A program made the translations under genes and the position numbers. From positions 62,001 to 126,000 of the forward strand of contig JARGSG010000213.1 in NCBI GenBank assembly GCA_030374805.1: a stretch of 64,000 nucleotides of DNA. The letters are read 5' to 3'. The stretch is from Gracilaria gracilis (Eukaryota > Rhodophyta > Florideophyceae > Gracilariales > Gracilariaceae). Below are positions 52,478 to 64,000 of this stretch, one piece after another (positions within the stretch are counted from its first letter, which is position 1; each line of letters begins with the position of its first letter). Below the pieces are notes generated by a model. The model saw nothing but the letters and a program-made list of their open reading frames with translations. It was not told where the DNA came from and searched no databases.

Positions 52478-55400
52478 AGTACGTCTAATTGAAACGAGCG
52501 AAAATCATAGATAATCCTGCTCGCTGCTAGTTTAGCCGGTACAGTTCGTTTGAAGGGGAAAGGCCGGAGAGCGGGAGAGTTGCGCGGTGAAAGAGGTCAA
52601 AAATTGGACAGGGTGACTTTGTTGCCCTTCCGTTACCGCAAGGTATTGCGTGGGTGCGTGGCACGCGTATGCAGACGATTCAAAGCGAATGGACTACGCG
52701 CCCACGTGGAACGTATTTCATGGCTCTTTGCTCGCTAGATGTCTAGTAACAATGTGAGCGTTTTGTATGCCAGAGCCCACTGATCGCGTATCCGTGGCTG
52801 TCTGTGGAACTTCATCGCGAGATCTACCGTCTTGGAAACCCACAAATGCTTAAAACTACTAGCGTGACAGGCGTGGACTCGTGATACGGTCATGGTTTCG
52901 AGGTTATACGCACGGGCGATTATTGTAAATAGGGTACAAGACTGGCGATCACGTCATAACCTTCGAGGGAAATGGCAGTGCGTAGCGCAGTCGGGAACCA
53001 GTAAAAATCTGTTGAACTGACCACTGGGGTTGTGGGATCGAGGCTCGGGCGATACTGGAGAACTTTGTTTTTCAGAATCTGGCTCCATTTCGATACTTTT
53101 GAAATGTGCAGAAGGGGTGTGGTTATCTCGAACGTGGGGTCCAAGTGCCTGTTGATGAACAGGGCTTAGTCCTTACTAGCTTTCAACTCTACTGCTGGGT
53201 TAATCCCGGCACTTTTTTCTATATGTCGCGGCAAAGGGGAGAATGCACAGGACTCGATAAGTACTATCTACTATTTCAGTTTGAAGAGGCTATCAAGACA
53301 AGCTGGTGCAAAACTGAAGGCATCACAGGCGCGCCGCAGAAAATGGCGACGGACGTTGCACGTTCACCAATAAGGCTGGTGCGCTTGCTTGGTGTCTGTT
53401 GACCTTCAGAAACTGGGCAAAACGTGCGTTGTCCAACAAAGCCCCAGTGTCGCGTCCGCCTGTTGAAAGGTGCATGACATTCATATCATTGTTATCCCCT
53501 CAATCTTAGAAAAGCTAGATTGGCTATCATGAGCGCAGCCGCAATTGCCGGTAGCTGATCCCGTAAACCCGTTTGGTTCCCTTCTTTTTCATATTGCTGC
53601 CACTTTCTTTCACTCCGTACCCCATAATTGATGCTTTATCCAGCGCCCATCTTCATTTTTCAAAGCGTACAAAACGCATTCAGTGTCTGCTACTACTGAT
53701 CTTCCGCTTCCTGCTTCTTACCGTCCATTTTTGGTTTGCGTGTCAATGTTATTTCTCTCGTTGCTTTTTTTTGGCGGACGGTACACCCAACATTACGGCA
53801 ATTCCTATCTTTGTGAAGAACATCGCACACATCCGTTTCTGGGTTGTGATTCCGGACTCTTTCCACACTATGATTAACTTTAACACACACCTACAGTCTC
53901 TTTTACGCATTTTATATGCCTAAGGCACCCAGGGCTTTTCGAAGCACGCCTCGCTTCGGAGACTAAATGCTTGTGCACAGCTATGAAGAGAAGTCTGAAG
54001 AAGTGCAAGCCGTGATGCATGAGTTCTTTGTTCTGTCGCTCTCTCGCAGCGGGTTCTTTCTGAGGCATATGTTGAAGGGGAGTTCATATGCTCTTTGAAA
54101 TGCTTAGATCTCCGCATCCGTCAACTTTCCACCAACTGAGCTCTGTCTGGGTACAGAAAAGCCAACGAGACGTAGTCACGGTGTTTCCAGCCAGGCCATT
54201 CACTTTTGCAACAAGAGAGCTGAGTAGAGTGCTAAATGATATAAACTTCCCATTTGTCAATTTTCACCTGATTCCCTTGTCGACCACTTCTGCGTATCAA
54301 TGCCTGCTACAGATGAATTTTGAAAAAACGGTGTTCGATTGCGATGAGTAGCATTTTCGTATAACACACACCATTCTGAGGATTTCACTCTGAGAACAAG
54401 AAGGGTCATAACACCATTGCGAGGGCCAAAAACGACCGAAACCGTTAAACTCTGCCACTGTGCTGGTAGTTTCGGCTTATTTTCTCCGGCTCCTGAGTAT
54501 GCCGCGGATATTCTCCTTCCTCCAGTCAATCATTGTTTGTGTACAAGGCTACACGCCGATTATCTCCCAGAGAAAACTATAAAAGTGCTCAACGAATGTT
54601 GGTGGGGCGAGTGGAAGAGACGAAGAGGCGCCAGAAAATAAAGAGCAACAACAGGTTCGACAACAAAGACGTAGGTTTGAGCGCGAATGCTTCTGCTGAC
54701 AAATTAATCGCTGTGACAAAAATTGCGGCTTGTAAAATTCGGAGTACTCATAAAAGAAGACATGGTAGAGTAGAAAACGTTGCATATATCAGTTATAAAT
54801 GACAATTGTTCCCCAATTGAGCTATTGCACTCCAATTAAAATCACAATCGGGAAAGATGAAATGAGAGGTTATGACTAGAAAGAACGAGCTGGAGCGGTG
54901 GCGGCACTGAAGGAACTGTGCGAAACGCTGTTTGCATTCCGCGAAGATTGTGCATAGGAGAATTGCATATTCGAGAAGTGGGCGCTGTGATCCCGGTCAT
55001 GGAACATCCGACAACAGTATAGGTTGAGTCATCTTTGTAGCGTTGCTGCTTCTTACTTTGAGTGTCTCCTTCCTGGGAGGTGCGGGAAAACGGCGATCTG
55101 CAACATCTTATCACCTAAAATGACAAGAGTATTCCAGGAAATAATATTAAAACATTTGGCAATGATCCGAGGAAGGGAGGACTAGTTTTAAACGTTTTCC
55201 TTCGTTACATAGAGCAAACTGTAGAATAGTTCTACCTTTCAATATTGCAGTAAAAAAATAATACGAGCCAGCTTGCATTTCCTCCAATAATTTGAGGCCG
55301 ATAAGAACAAAGGAAACCCGAAACTTTTTAACGCCACATGATGACGTAGAATAGAACCAGATTGGGTCTTAATAGTTTTTCAAGTCAAATTTCCATTTCA

Positions 55401-55748
55401 AGCATCTCTGTTTTTCTGTTCTAAATTCTTCTCATCTTTCAGGAACTGCAACGAAAACTCCTACTCTCAATTAATATAATACGAGGACAAACTACTGTAT
55501 CTGTTCTTAAATAAGAATCGATACCTCTATACACATATACGTGAAATACGACATTATAATGTAGGGAGACCATATCTGGGAAGAAGGTTTGTTTCTGCAA
55601 TCATGGAAATGGAATGTATCACAATATACGTAAAGGAAAGGAAACTGTTTGAAGCATTCAACCATTTTATGAAGCTCCTGACACTATGTTAAAACTTTTC
55701 AGCCTTTTCTTAGATATTTCTTTACTTTACAATAAAGATTACAGAGGT
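52478..55748. other. No gene recognised
   Basis: Increasingly AT-rich to the right. Small ATG-led frames exist (for example 54088-54351, 87 codons), but they lack motifs and homologues in the window. Confidence 0.4.
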
Positions 55749-56660
55749 TCACAAATTGAAAAGAGTATTTTCCAGTTGAAGCTGAGTAGCAGTAATTTGC
55801 GCCACGGCATGAAAACAATGGACATGAAACGAGAGTTTTTGTCTAAACACTTGCTTCAACACTTGAAAAGTTTTCAACCTTCCAATTAACGACTCATGAC
55901 GAGCTCGGATACGCTTTTGGTTGTATCCAAGAAGAAAAATATTCAGGGTTGGTGAAATCCTTTTTTCATCTGTGTATCCATCGTCCCAGATAACGAACTC
56001 ATTACCCAGAAGAGCGTTTTCATTCCAAATTAAAATATCACATTGTTGGGATACTGACCAAACGGAAATGGTCCAATGACCCAGAAAATATCATCACCAT
56101 GAATACGTAAGCCAACTTCATAGCGCATACCAGCGGTTCTAAATTTATGTGAATACCACATAGAACGAAACGGCTTTGGTTCATATATCTGGCAGTCTGT
56201 TGTATCTACTGATACAAATACTGGATGTGAAATATGAATAGTACTCGAAATTCTACTGCTCCATTTTATCTGTTGCTTAAAAACATCGTACAATGTTAAC
56301 AGTTAATCCAATTAATGAGAAATAATACCAACTTACACTTTTTAGATTCTAAATTAAAATGACAAAAAACTTTACCCAATATAAAATAGTCTTTTCGTCT
56401 GCAACGCTTAATGCAGAAAGCGTTGCTTCGTTAACATAGAGCTTCAAAAAAATTAAAGACCAAAGCAGATGCTCTGGACTTGCGGCATTGTGCAGCATAT
56501 ATTTAAGCTTTTCCCACAAATGTGAACATGTTTCAGCGGTGACACCAAATACCATAATGAATTTTCTTCTCACCGATATCAAAGTCAAGCCTGCTGGATG
56601 CCTTGTGTACTTATCTCCGAGGAATTGAAACGTATTTGCAGAAGTAATCATATTGAACAC
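55749..56660 (-). pseudogene. DDE transposase (Harbinger-like DDE_Tnp_4 type), disrupted
   Basis: Minus-strand pieces in several frames give one recognisable protein. An N-terminal part includes LLWSLIFLKLYVNEATLSAL. A DDE core has FVSVDTTDCQIYEPKPF and WVIGPFPFGQYPN, then, after a frame change near 56025, NEFVIWDDGYTDEKR. The tail has RHESLIGRLKTFQVLKQVFR and HCFHAVAQIT, ending at TGA 55749. The triad is visible as VDTTD, DDGY and RHE. Between the first two pieces a GT...AG segment (about 56285-56385) might be an intron. Type of element and start are uncertain. Composition is AT-rich, unlike the left half of the window. Confidence 0.6.
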
Positions 56661-57835
56661 TGATTATGCTGTATGAATGGAAAGAGTAGGCCAAGAAGTC
56701 AAGTGTCGTCAAGGTCAGAGAAATAGAGTCGTTACCTCCCCAACAAGTGAAAACGAGATACAGTCGAAAACCCGCGAGATATTTTCTCGCTGCATACAGT
56801 GATATTTATACCCTCACAACTTGAGATGTACACCTTGATCTTTTGTTCTCTAGGGCAAAAGGGATATGTTTATCCTACAGCATTAGGGAATGACTTTGTA
56901 CGATGTAGTCGGATTGTAAACATACATACTTTAGACATGCCTAATTTTAAACATGCATCACTTTAAAACCATTCACCACATCATGTTCTTCTTTACTGCT
57001 CTTTTTTGGAGATACAGCATTTTCGAAACACTGTTTCTCTCTGCGGCGTAAACTTAGTAATCCAGAATGGCACATTGTTGTTCAGTGCACTATTAATGTT
57101 ACAGAGAAGCGGCTACTCGAAGTTACTGCCAAATCGACGTCTTACGACATTTTTGTGCAAGCTTACGCCTTCTTTACAACCTGCTTTTACAACTTTTTAG
57201 CGTATTAAAGCGTTATTTTTATGCAGAAACTTTCTTACTAGCCTTCGTTTAACAACTCTAACTAAATAGAGCCACACCAAACCATCGTATGAAAAAAAAA
57301 ATGGTATTACGATCTCTATATTAGAAAAAGGAACCAAGTTTACGGCAACTAGTGCTTTCCCTAATTTGTAACTTATGGCGATGTATTGATATTTGGAATG
57401 AGTTTCACCAGCAAAAAGAGCAGAAAGGTATCTTTATAAAGGCATGGTAAGCTTTGTCAGCCTATTTTTCTCACTGATAGGGTTACGTACCCTAGGACTG
57501 TGCTCTTCTTTCTTGATCGCAAATTAAGAGACCGTCTAGGTTATTTCGCAACAACCTCCTCTGCGCAAGAGTACATTTGAAATGAATATTTAACGAAAAC
57601 CGGAATTTACACAGAAAAGCCCCGAAGGGGGGCGGTACAACTCCTACAACCATATTCTTACAAAATGACGCTGTTCTTCAGAATTTCAAATGTTATGTGC
57701 ATAACTGCTATCTGAGAAGGATCAACAGAGATAAATAGAAACGACAACGCTTCTATCAGACCCCAACTCCATCCATCGCTCTCAAAGTCATGCAGCAAGA
57801 ACCAGCCCTATTTACATACATCCGTACTTTTCAAC

Positions 57836-58675
57836 ATGCCTCGCTTAACAAAAAATTCACCTGCCATAAAACGACTGACGCAGATGTTCGAAAGAGGAAA
57901 GATAACGGGTTCCGAACCGCCAAAGCAAATTTGGCAGTCCGATAAGATCTTTCAGCGACACAAGCTGTCCAATTTTCGAGCACAGTACTACATAATGCGT
58001 AAGACGTACGACCAGATTCAAAGTAAGTGCGCTCTTCTGTTCGGTCTTTCTGTTGTGTACGCTAACAGGTTTGCAAGGAGGATCCTCAACTACTTTGCAT
58101 CGCTGTTGTACAAATTCGGATTCTGAGGAGCGAAAAAAAGAAGAGGAGAATATTTCAGATCATGAACCTATTCCTGCCCAAGCACGCGACGGTATTGAAT
58201 TTAAGTTGGGCCAAAACGAGTTCAAGCCTATTTTCCTAATGTCGGAGTGGAATGATTCCCGGACAACTCTTCGTAGGCTCTCTATTGCAGTCATATTACT
58301 ATCAGGTGTAGAGAACTTCGGAGTTCATATTGTTGATAATGAGAATATTTTAGAGTTGCGTGTGTCATGGCCGCGTCCTCTTGTTGATGTCGAGTTCTTG
58401 CACAAGTCATTGCTCGAGAAGAATTTAATGACTAAGGAGCATCCAAAGTTTGGGGGTATCAACTGTGCCCTCAAACGATTTCGTGAGAGGAGCTCTGATC
58501 ATGTCTATTCACTGCACGAATTCCATTACCTTTTCCTGTTCATTCCCATGCGCTTCACCAAGCCAATCTCGGGTGGATTGGTGCTGCGACTAAGGTGGTG
58601 TATGTGGACTTCGAACAGGCGATTATTGAAAAGTATTCTAAGCTGAATGATAACGATGACTTTATTGTTGCTTGA
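57836..58675 (+). CDS. Two-exon gene of unknown function, divergent from the transposase; frameshift near the end
   Basis: Exon 1 starts at the ATG at 57836 and ends at 58022. A 46-nt intron (58023-58068, GTAAGT...CTAACAG) joins it in frame to exon 2, turning two overlapping frames into one continuous protein of about 260 residues. The N-terminus is basic, followed by an acidic/Lys-rich linker. Then comes a folded region with TTLRRLSIAVILLSG, LELRVSWPRPLVDVEFLHK, HPKFGGINCALKRFRER and a Tyr/acidic tail. Near 58520 the last 50 residues continue in another frame (VHSHALHQ to DDFIVA, TGA at 58673), so one base appears lost. The divergent placement next to the DDE transposase suggests the second protein of a two-gene PIF-like element; that role is inference. 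Confidence 0.55.
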
Positions 58676-59361
58676 TCATGATAATAGTTATTGAATTTTA
58701 GTTCCATTGCTTTAAACCTGCTTCTTCTCTGACTCACAGATTTTGATATATGGCTAGCAAGAATGTGTTTTCACAAACTCATACTTTGTGCTTATGAAAA
58801 CTAGTACATTTGGTAACTGTTTCATATTTCTCATTGTCGGATTCAATACATTTCCGGCGTTTAATATTTGCTTGAGCTTCTGAAAGGTTTTCATATATGC
58901 GACATGTATAGATGTTACTTTATAATGCACGTTGGTTTCAGGAAACAACTATCTTCTTACAGAGTTTATTATTTAAGGACTTAAAAGTAAGCTGTAAGCA
59001 TATGCCTTTTTTAGTCTCCTTGTCTTATCCACAGTGCTGTAATAAATTTGATGGATAACGAACCAAAGTTCTAGTGCACTAGATAATTCTTTTGTGCAAG
59101 TTTTATTAAGCAGGGGCATCTGCTTTTCTTAGTAAAAGTCACGAAGGAAGAAAGATACGAAAACTAGCCAATCTGCTCCGTATAATTTCAATAGAAAAAA
59201 AGCGTTGAAGATTTGGTTGTACAGTAAAGTTTTGTTATTCTTTGCATTTGAGTGTCATCAGCATAAAGTTCTTTAACGCCATTTTCAAGGTTTTCCCGCA
59301 TCTCAATGGAGAGATTTATGTTTTCCATCTGAGCAGGATTCATTTCCCGCAATCTCTTTCA
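58676..59361. other. AT-rich spacer; no gene recognised
   Basis: Only very short frames; no repeats with partners in the window. Confidence 0.45.
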
Positions 59362-60720
59362 TCATTCTCTTCTTACTTTTTGTTGAATTGGGTTGACCTC
59401 ATTCTGGAAGTTGGTACGAACTAGTGTTTTGCCCTTTACGCGATTGCAACTCGCTAAGTTCTCCTCCCAGTCCACATCGTTTGGGCGATTTCCTTTCACG
59501 ACCCCTTCATTCGTTTTCCCATACGTTGGAGTGATCTGTTCATCCGCTTCAAAGCTTTCGTGTTCTCTGCAATTGCCAGCAACAATGAATCTGCCCTTCT
59601 CTTGAGTATTAGGAGCACAGGTGCTCTTCTTTCCACGATGTTGGTTTGAGAATGGCTTCCCATTCTGTTTCATTCCTCTTCGTAGTAAATTAAGATCGGC
59701 AGTGTAGTGGCTGCAACTGCTCTCGGTATCTGAATCCCTCGCTTGAATTCTTCTATTACCGGAACAATCTCTATTACGAGTGTTATGAGTCTTACGACCA
59801 ACAGAAGTTTCGTGGAACCTGTTCTCACTGTCAACCTCAGAGTTCACATCTTGAATCGTTAAATCTCGATCTTGCTCCTCACCTCCCCGAAGAACAGTAC
59901 GACAGCTATGAACCTTCTTCATTTTGCGGCCGTGAGTCAACTTTGTTCTCCTGCTGTGTTCAACCTCGGCTTCCCTGTATGCGTTGTTGTCTTTACGTGC
60001 TTTGAATGAACGCCCTCCCGTTTTTTAGTAGCTTGTTGGCGTTCTTCACTTCTGATCGCATTCTTTGACTGTCCTTTCTTCTTTTGGTTGAAATGTTCCA
60101 CTTCGTTACGAAGCTTCTGCTTTATAGATTGCAGAATACCCCGGTTGCCTTCATTATACATGAGCAACCGATGCTTGCCATTGACATGGGAGATGACCTT
60201 ATCGATGGCCTCGTCGAATGCTTTCCGCTCTGTGTATTTCTTGATATCCGCTTAGCTGCGTTTTCCGATGTGTCCGCTAAACACTGGGGAGACTTGCAGC
60301 TGGCGACCGACGGTGCTCATGACACTATTAGAGTATTGTCTCAACGTAGCGGTGAACACTATACGATTCGTCTCATTGGAGTCATCCAGCTCCTCGTTGT
60401 GCATCTTTATGGCCATTTCCATTGCTTTCCCAATGCTGAAACTGCTCGTTGATTTGAAAGAACGTCGGCGAAAAGGATCGTAAAGCACAATTTTGCCATT
60501 GAATACAGGAATGTTACAGGATAGTTTGACGATTAATCGCTTCCGTAATCCTTGGAGAACACTGGATATGCGACAAGTTTCGAAGGTGTCCTGAGAGGGG
60601 TGCGCTTTTGGAGTTCACATGAGGTACAGGAACCATTATGTTTCACTTTATAAGAAACACAGTTTCGTTTGGAAAGTTCGTGCTGCGCCCCCGGTTTTGT
60701 TTTTTTGAAACGCAAGGTGC
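59362..60720 (-). pseudogene. Charged, unrecognised protein remnant
   Basis: Minus-strand frames at 60720-60533, 60488-59937 (one stop at 60252) and 59940-59362 follow each other closely and could be one decayed or spliced gene. The middle part has ordered-looking sequence (YDPFRRRSFKS, FTATLRQYSNSVMSTVGRQL, FDEAIDKVISHVNGKHRLLMY); the rest is Lys/Arg/Glu/Asn-rich and probably disordered. No family recognised. It lies between two transposase relics and may be part of one of them. Confidence 0.35.
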
Positions 60721-60893
60721 TTCAAATCATATCCAGCGTGGCTGTTTGAAATTTGAAATTTGAACATCCTCTTCACTCACCTACATGTGAAAAACGCAGC
60801 CCAAAAACTGCATACTCATCTCTACGGTGCCATTTCGTACGCTATATTCGGTTAAATACTTTCTTCGCATCCTCATTCATCAATTAAGAGCTA

Positions 60894-63690
60894 TGGACAT
60901 CTATGGATATGTTTTTCATGCTAGTTACAACTGTCGATGTGGTGCCGGGAGAATAGTTTCACGACAAACCGCTATGGAGCACAGAGGCCAGGCGGTAAAT
61001 GAAGCCCGTGAGAGAGGAAAGATCTGCCACCCACCGCATCCTCAACCCAAATATGATCTGTCATAAGTCCAAGCTCTTTGGGATGAAGCTGAAATTTAAA
61101 TAGTACCCGAGCTTGCTATCACTTCGGATACGAAATTCCATGTTTCTGACGAATACTTGTCAATCTTGAACTCGTCGACTACGGCGTCTATTGTACCAGT
61201 TTCTCATTCATTTTCGGCGACTGCGGCGGAAACTCTGGAAATTGGTCCTGTTCGTGACGTAGTTCAAGCTTCCTGCCCCGAAGCACCAGTTTCAAAAAGG
61301 TATCCAGTTTGTAAAGATTGGAAGCTTAGAACGTTCATGAACACACATGACAATATATTAGGGATTAATATCAAATGTGGGGCATCCAATGAGATCATAG
61401 ACGCTTTTCTAAAGGATGATGCGTTAAACGATGAACCGCATCTACGATAAATGTCACACGATGGTGTGCGAAAGGCTTTATTGCGCAATTCTGGCATTGA
61501 AACTAGTGATCATGCTGCTTGTGCTGCGTGTCACAAAGCCCTTTGGATCCGGTATGACCATTCCATTGTACTCTGCAATCATTGTGACGAAGGACAGCAG
61601 GAGAAAGTTTCTACGTACGAATTTATCTCCCTCTGCTGTCGATTAGAGCGGCTTCTGTGCCACCCAATTGAGTGACCCCGATTCCAGGGTGAACTCTTTG
61701 AAAAGCAATCAGGATCATACAGAGACTTTTTCTCCGGTAACCTCCTCAAGCATCTTGTGTAGGATTTGGGGGGCAATGATATGGTAAAGAACGATCTCTT
61801 TCTTTCAATATCCGCCGACGGAGTGCAGCCTTCTCGTTCGAATGATTACACTTATTGGCTCTTTGTCTGCGTACTTCTAAACCTTCCGCCTTCTGAGCGG
61901 TTCAAAGTTAAGCGTCTGCCTCCGATATTTATCATACCTGGTCCAAACGAACCAAAGAAGCTTACCTCTTTCTTTCATCCGTTTCTTTCGGAACTTGATA
62001 CCCTACAAATAGTAGGAAAGAATGCCACATTATGCTATGGTGAGGTAAAGCGAATTAGGGTTCCCTTGCCTTTTGTTCTTGCTGATCTACCCGCGATGAA
62101 GAAGCTTACGAACTTGAGGGGGGTAAACGGGGTTGTTCCATGTCGGTTTTGTAAGATTCGTGGTGTCTATGTCAACCACGCTTATTTTACTCCTTCCATT
62201 CCAACTGGTACGCATCCGCATGGCAGAAACAAATGAATCCATACTTCGAATACATCTATGTTGTGGGATATCGATATTCTTCCCATACGAGCGCACGAAG
62301 AAGTTATGGAGACGTATACAGAATTGCGTACTATGGAAAACTTTCTTTCTAAGCAAGAACTTCAAGACCAGCTTATACAAAATGGGTTCTCCAACACTTG
62401 TATCACTCCGCTTTTGAAAACAGCATCTCTAAGTGTTTTCGGCTCTTTTCCTATTGATCTGATGCAGGGCGTCACTCTAATCTCTGATATCTAGCAACCA
62501 AGGGGGTGGCGGATGTGACTAACAGGAACCTTCGGGCTTGCAGGGTAGGCTTTGGTTCTCAGTATTGCCGCTCTCCATGCGGTCTTTGAAGAGCGAATCC
62601 ATCTCTGCAAGTATATCTACCATCTCCTCCTACATTTGGGACAAAGAAATCGCGATTGCGGTCCACTTTCGTTGCTTGGGCAATGGACAATGGAAAACTA
62701 TGTCGGTCAGCTCAACCGTGTAACCAATGCCAAATACCGTTTCACCCAGGCCGCGAACGAGAAAGTGAAGTATCATACTGCTGCTTCTCTGTATAGCCTC
62801 CAGTGTGGAAATATATTTCGCTACCTTGACTCAGAAGACGAACAGGATTCGAAAGCACTACCAACAGATGAATTACAGTACACCATGGGACCGATATAGA
62901 GCGGTTCCGTTTCCTATCCCCGTGTCGGACATCTTCGACTTCTTTGGAACAAAATAAGAGCTTTCCGAGACTTCGGGAACTTCTGTGTCGATATTATGTT
63001 ACCGCTTTAGGATTGAGATTTGCCGCAGCTGCCCACCACGGTGAGACGAATGACAAAATTGATGTTTTTTATCCGTGCGGAGGATGAAAAAATGAGGTTT
63101 TTGATGCCCTGGACGTACGCTAGTGCGTCTAGAAACGAACGAAAATCATGATACTTTTTGGGCGTCTTTAGAGAAGACGACGCAGATGAAGCGACTATCG
63201 ACTATAGACGGGTTTGCGCGTTTTTTCAGCACCAGGTGGATGGGGGGTTTCAAAAGCTTGTCTTATCTGATTGGGCAACTCGAAGTCTGCAAAAAGGGTG
63301 ACAGGATCAGGTCTTTGCAGGGTATGTAGTTGGGAACACAAATATGTTTCCCTGTCGCACAATGGAAAGCGTGTGTTTTATGAGTCATCCAATTGGAGTA
63401 TTTCAAACAGAGTACCCGCGAGGCACATCCGCTTTCAGTGTACGCACTTACTTTGTGGACGATCTGAGAAGTTCTCAAGGACTTTTAGGGGGTGAACGTG
63501 GTTGCCGGACACATCGAGATTTAAACTTGGTGGTTTGTCGAGAGGTACACGGAAAAGAAGGTACGAGAACATGTGAGTCGAAAACGTCCGTGTTGCAGTA
63601 TGTTATGAGCTTCACTGGCAAGGGTTATGGTCTCATTTGTATGAAAATCCCGGTGTCAATAATTTCGTTCTACATAAGTTCTTAGACCTT
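60894..63690 (+). pseudogene. CACTA/Plavaka-like (Tnp2-type) transposase relic
   Basis: Consecutive plus-strand pieces in changing frames. An N-terminal Cys/His segment (YNCRCGAGRIVSRQTAMEH) may be a finger. The core at 61766-62236 reads LFLSISADGV, VLLNLPPSERFKVKRLPPIF, IIPGPNEPKKLTSFFHPFL, LADLPAMKKL and CRFCKIRGVY, which is the pattern of the Transposase_21/Tnp2 domain of CACTA and Plavaka elements. Further pieces include FPIDLMQGVTL, LGQWTMENYVGQLNR and AYHHGETND-like sequence near 63030. At least eight stops or shifts interrupt it, so it is not functional. CACTA-type ends were not located. Confidence 0.7.
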
Positions 63691-63835
63691 GAAGGGCTAT
63701 GCTCATCAAACTTAGCTTATAAGAGCAATTCTGCGTCTGTGTTCCCGGAAATGGAATTTCACATTCAAAAATGCTAGTGTTGGTGACCGATTAACTGGTG
63801 ACTTTTTCCAATTTTTTCCCGATATTTGGGTTGAA

Positions 63836-64000
63836 TATGAGGAAATACGTATTTGGTGTGCTAGTTTGACATTCAAAATTTGCAGTTCTGGAAATTCCCC
63901 AGTTAAATAACTAGCATATTTGAAATTCTAAAACTGGTGAATTTCCAGAACTGCAAATTTTGAATGTCAAACTAGCACAGCAAATACGTATTTCCTCATA
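63836..64000. repeat. 165-bp near-perfect palindrome at the window end
   Basis: Arms 63836-63904 and 63932-64000, 69 bp each with two mismatches, start TATGAGGAAATACGTATTT and enclose a 27-base loop. The right arm stops exactly at the window end, so the palindrome may be longer. Its form is that of a foldback MITE or a transposon terminus. Confidence 0.9.

Noticed and set aside
1..64000. CRISPR arrays, bacterial operons, rRNA genes or normal tRNA genes
   Set aside because: None seen; the tandem repeats present are minisatellites without spacer structure.

Overview
This is nuclear DNA of a eukaryote with very few introns. Most of it is transposable-element sequence at different stages of decay, with a few single-exon host genes between. 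The mixture of element types, the TATA-box promoters and the mostly intronless genes fit a florideophyte red alga such as Chondrus crispus. That assignment is inference from style and recalled knowledge; no sequence comparison was possible.

Host genes. (1) A dispersed gene family that I do not recognise has four open members and one wreck. Two short secreted forms (444-1184 minus, 3680-4387 plus) lie in an inverted segmental duplication. Two longer forms with membrane segments lie at 8466-9473 (plus) and 26740-27819 (minus). A broken long form lies at 6481-7790 (minus). (2) A HAD-superfamily phosphatase with a transit-like N-terminus (10886-11743 minus). (3) A P4-type phospholipid flippase (18503-22805 plus) that is complete in its motifs but carries one in-frame TGA, exactly where a Cys is expected, and one single-base frameshift. 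(4) A relic of a mitochondrial solute carrier (2892-3175 minus).

Mobile elements. A non-autonomous hAT-type element with a perfect 8-bp target duplication (1855-2590); a PIF/Harbinger transposase (17143-18417) directly upstream of the flippase; a piggyBac-type element (29648-32500); a complete but damaged Ty3/gypsy chromovirus-like retrotransposon with 851-bp LTRs (38966-50146) that also holds a 585-codon open frame on the opposite strand; a gag relic of a second gypsy family (51629-52260); a decayed DDE transposase and a divergent two-exon companion gene (55749-58675); and a decayed CACTA/Plavaka-like transposase (60894-63690). The window ends in a 165-bp near-perfect palindrome.

Repeats. 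A mosaic repeat family occurs at 12.7-16.6 kb, 22.8-25.6 kb and 32.9-37.5 kb. Its blocks are shared in different orders and orientations and include a 16-bp minisatellite. Long G/C homopolymers lie about 200-330 bp upstream of three of the four open members of the unknown family.

Layout: 0-9.5 kb unknown family with hAT insertion; 9.5-12.7 kb HAD gene; 12.7-17 kb mosaic repeat; 17-22.8 kb transposase plus flippase; 22.8-26.7 kb mosaic repeat; 26.7-28.2 kb fourth family member; 28.2-32.7 kb small repeats and piggyBac; 32.9-37.5 kb mosaic repeat; 39-50 kb LTR retrotransposon; 50-64 kb nested transposon relics. No pathway or operon links the host genes.
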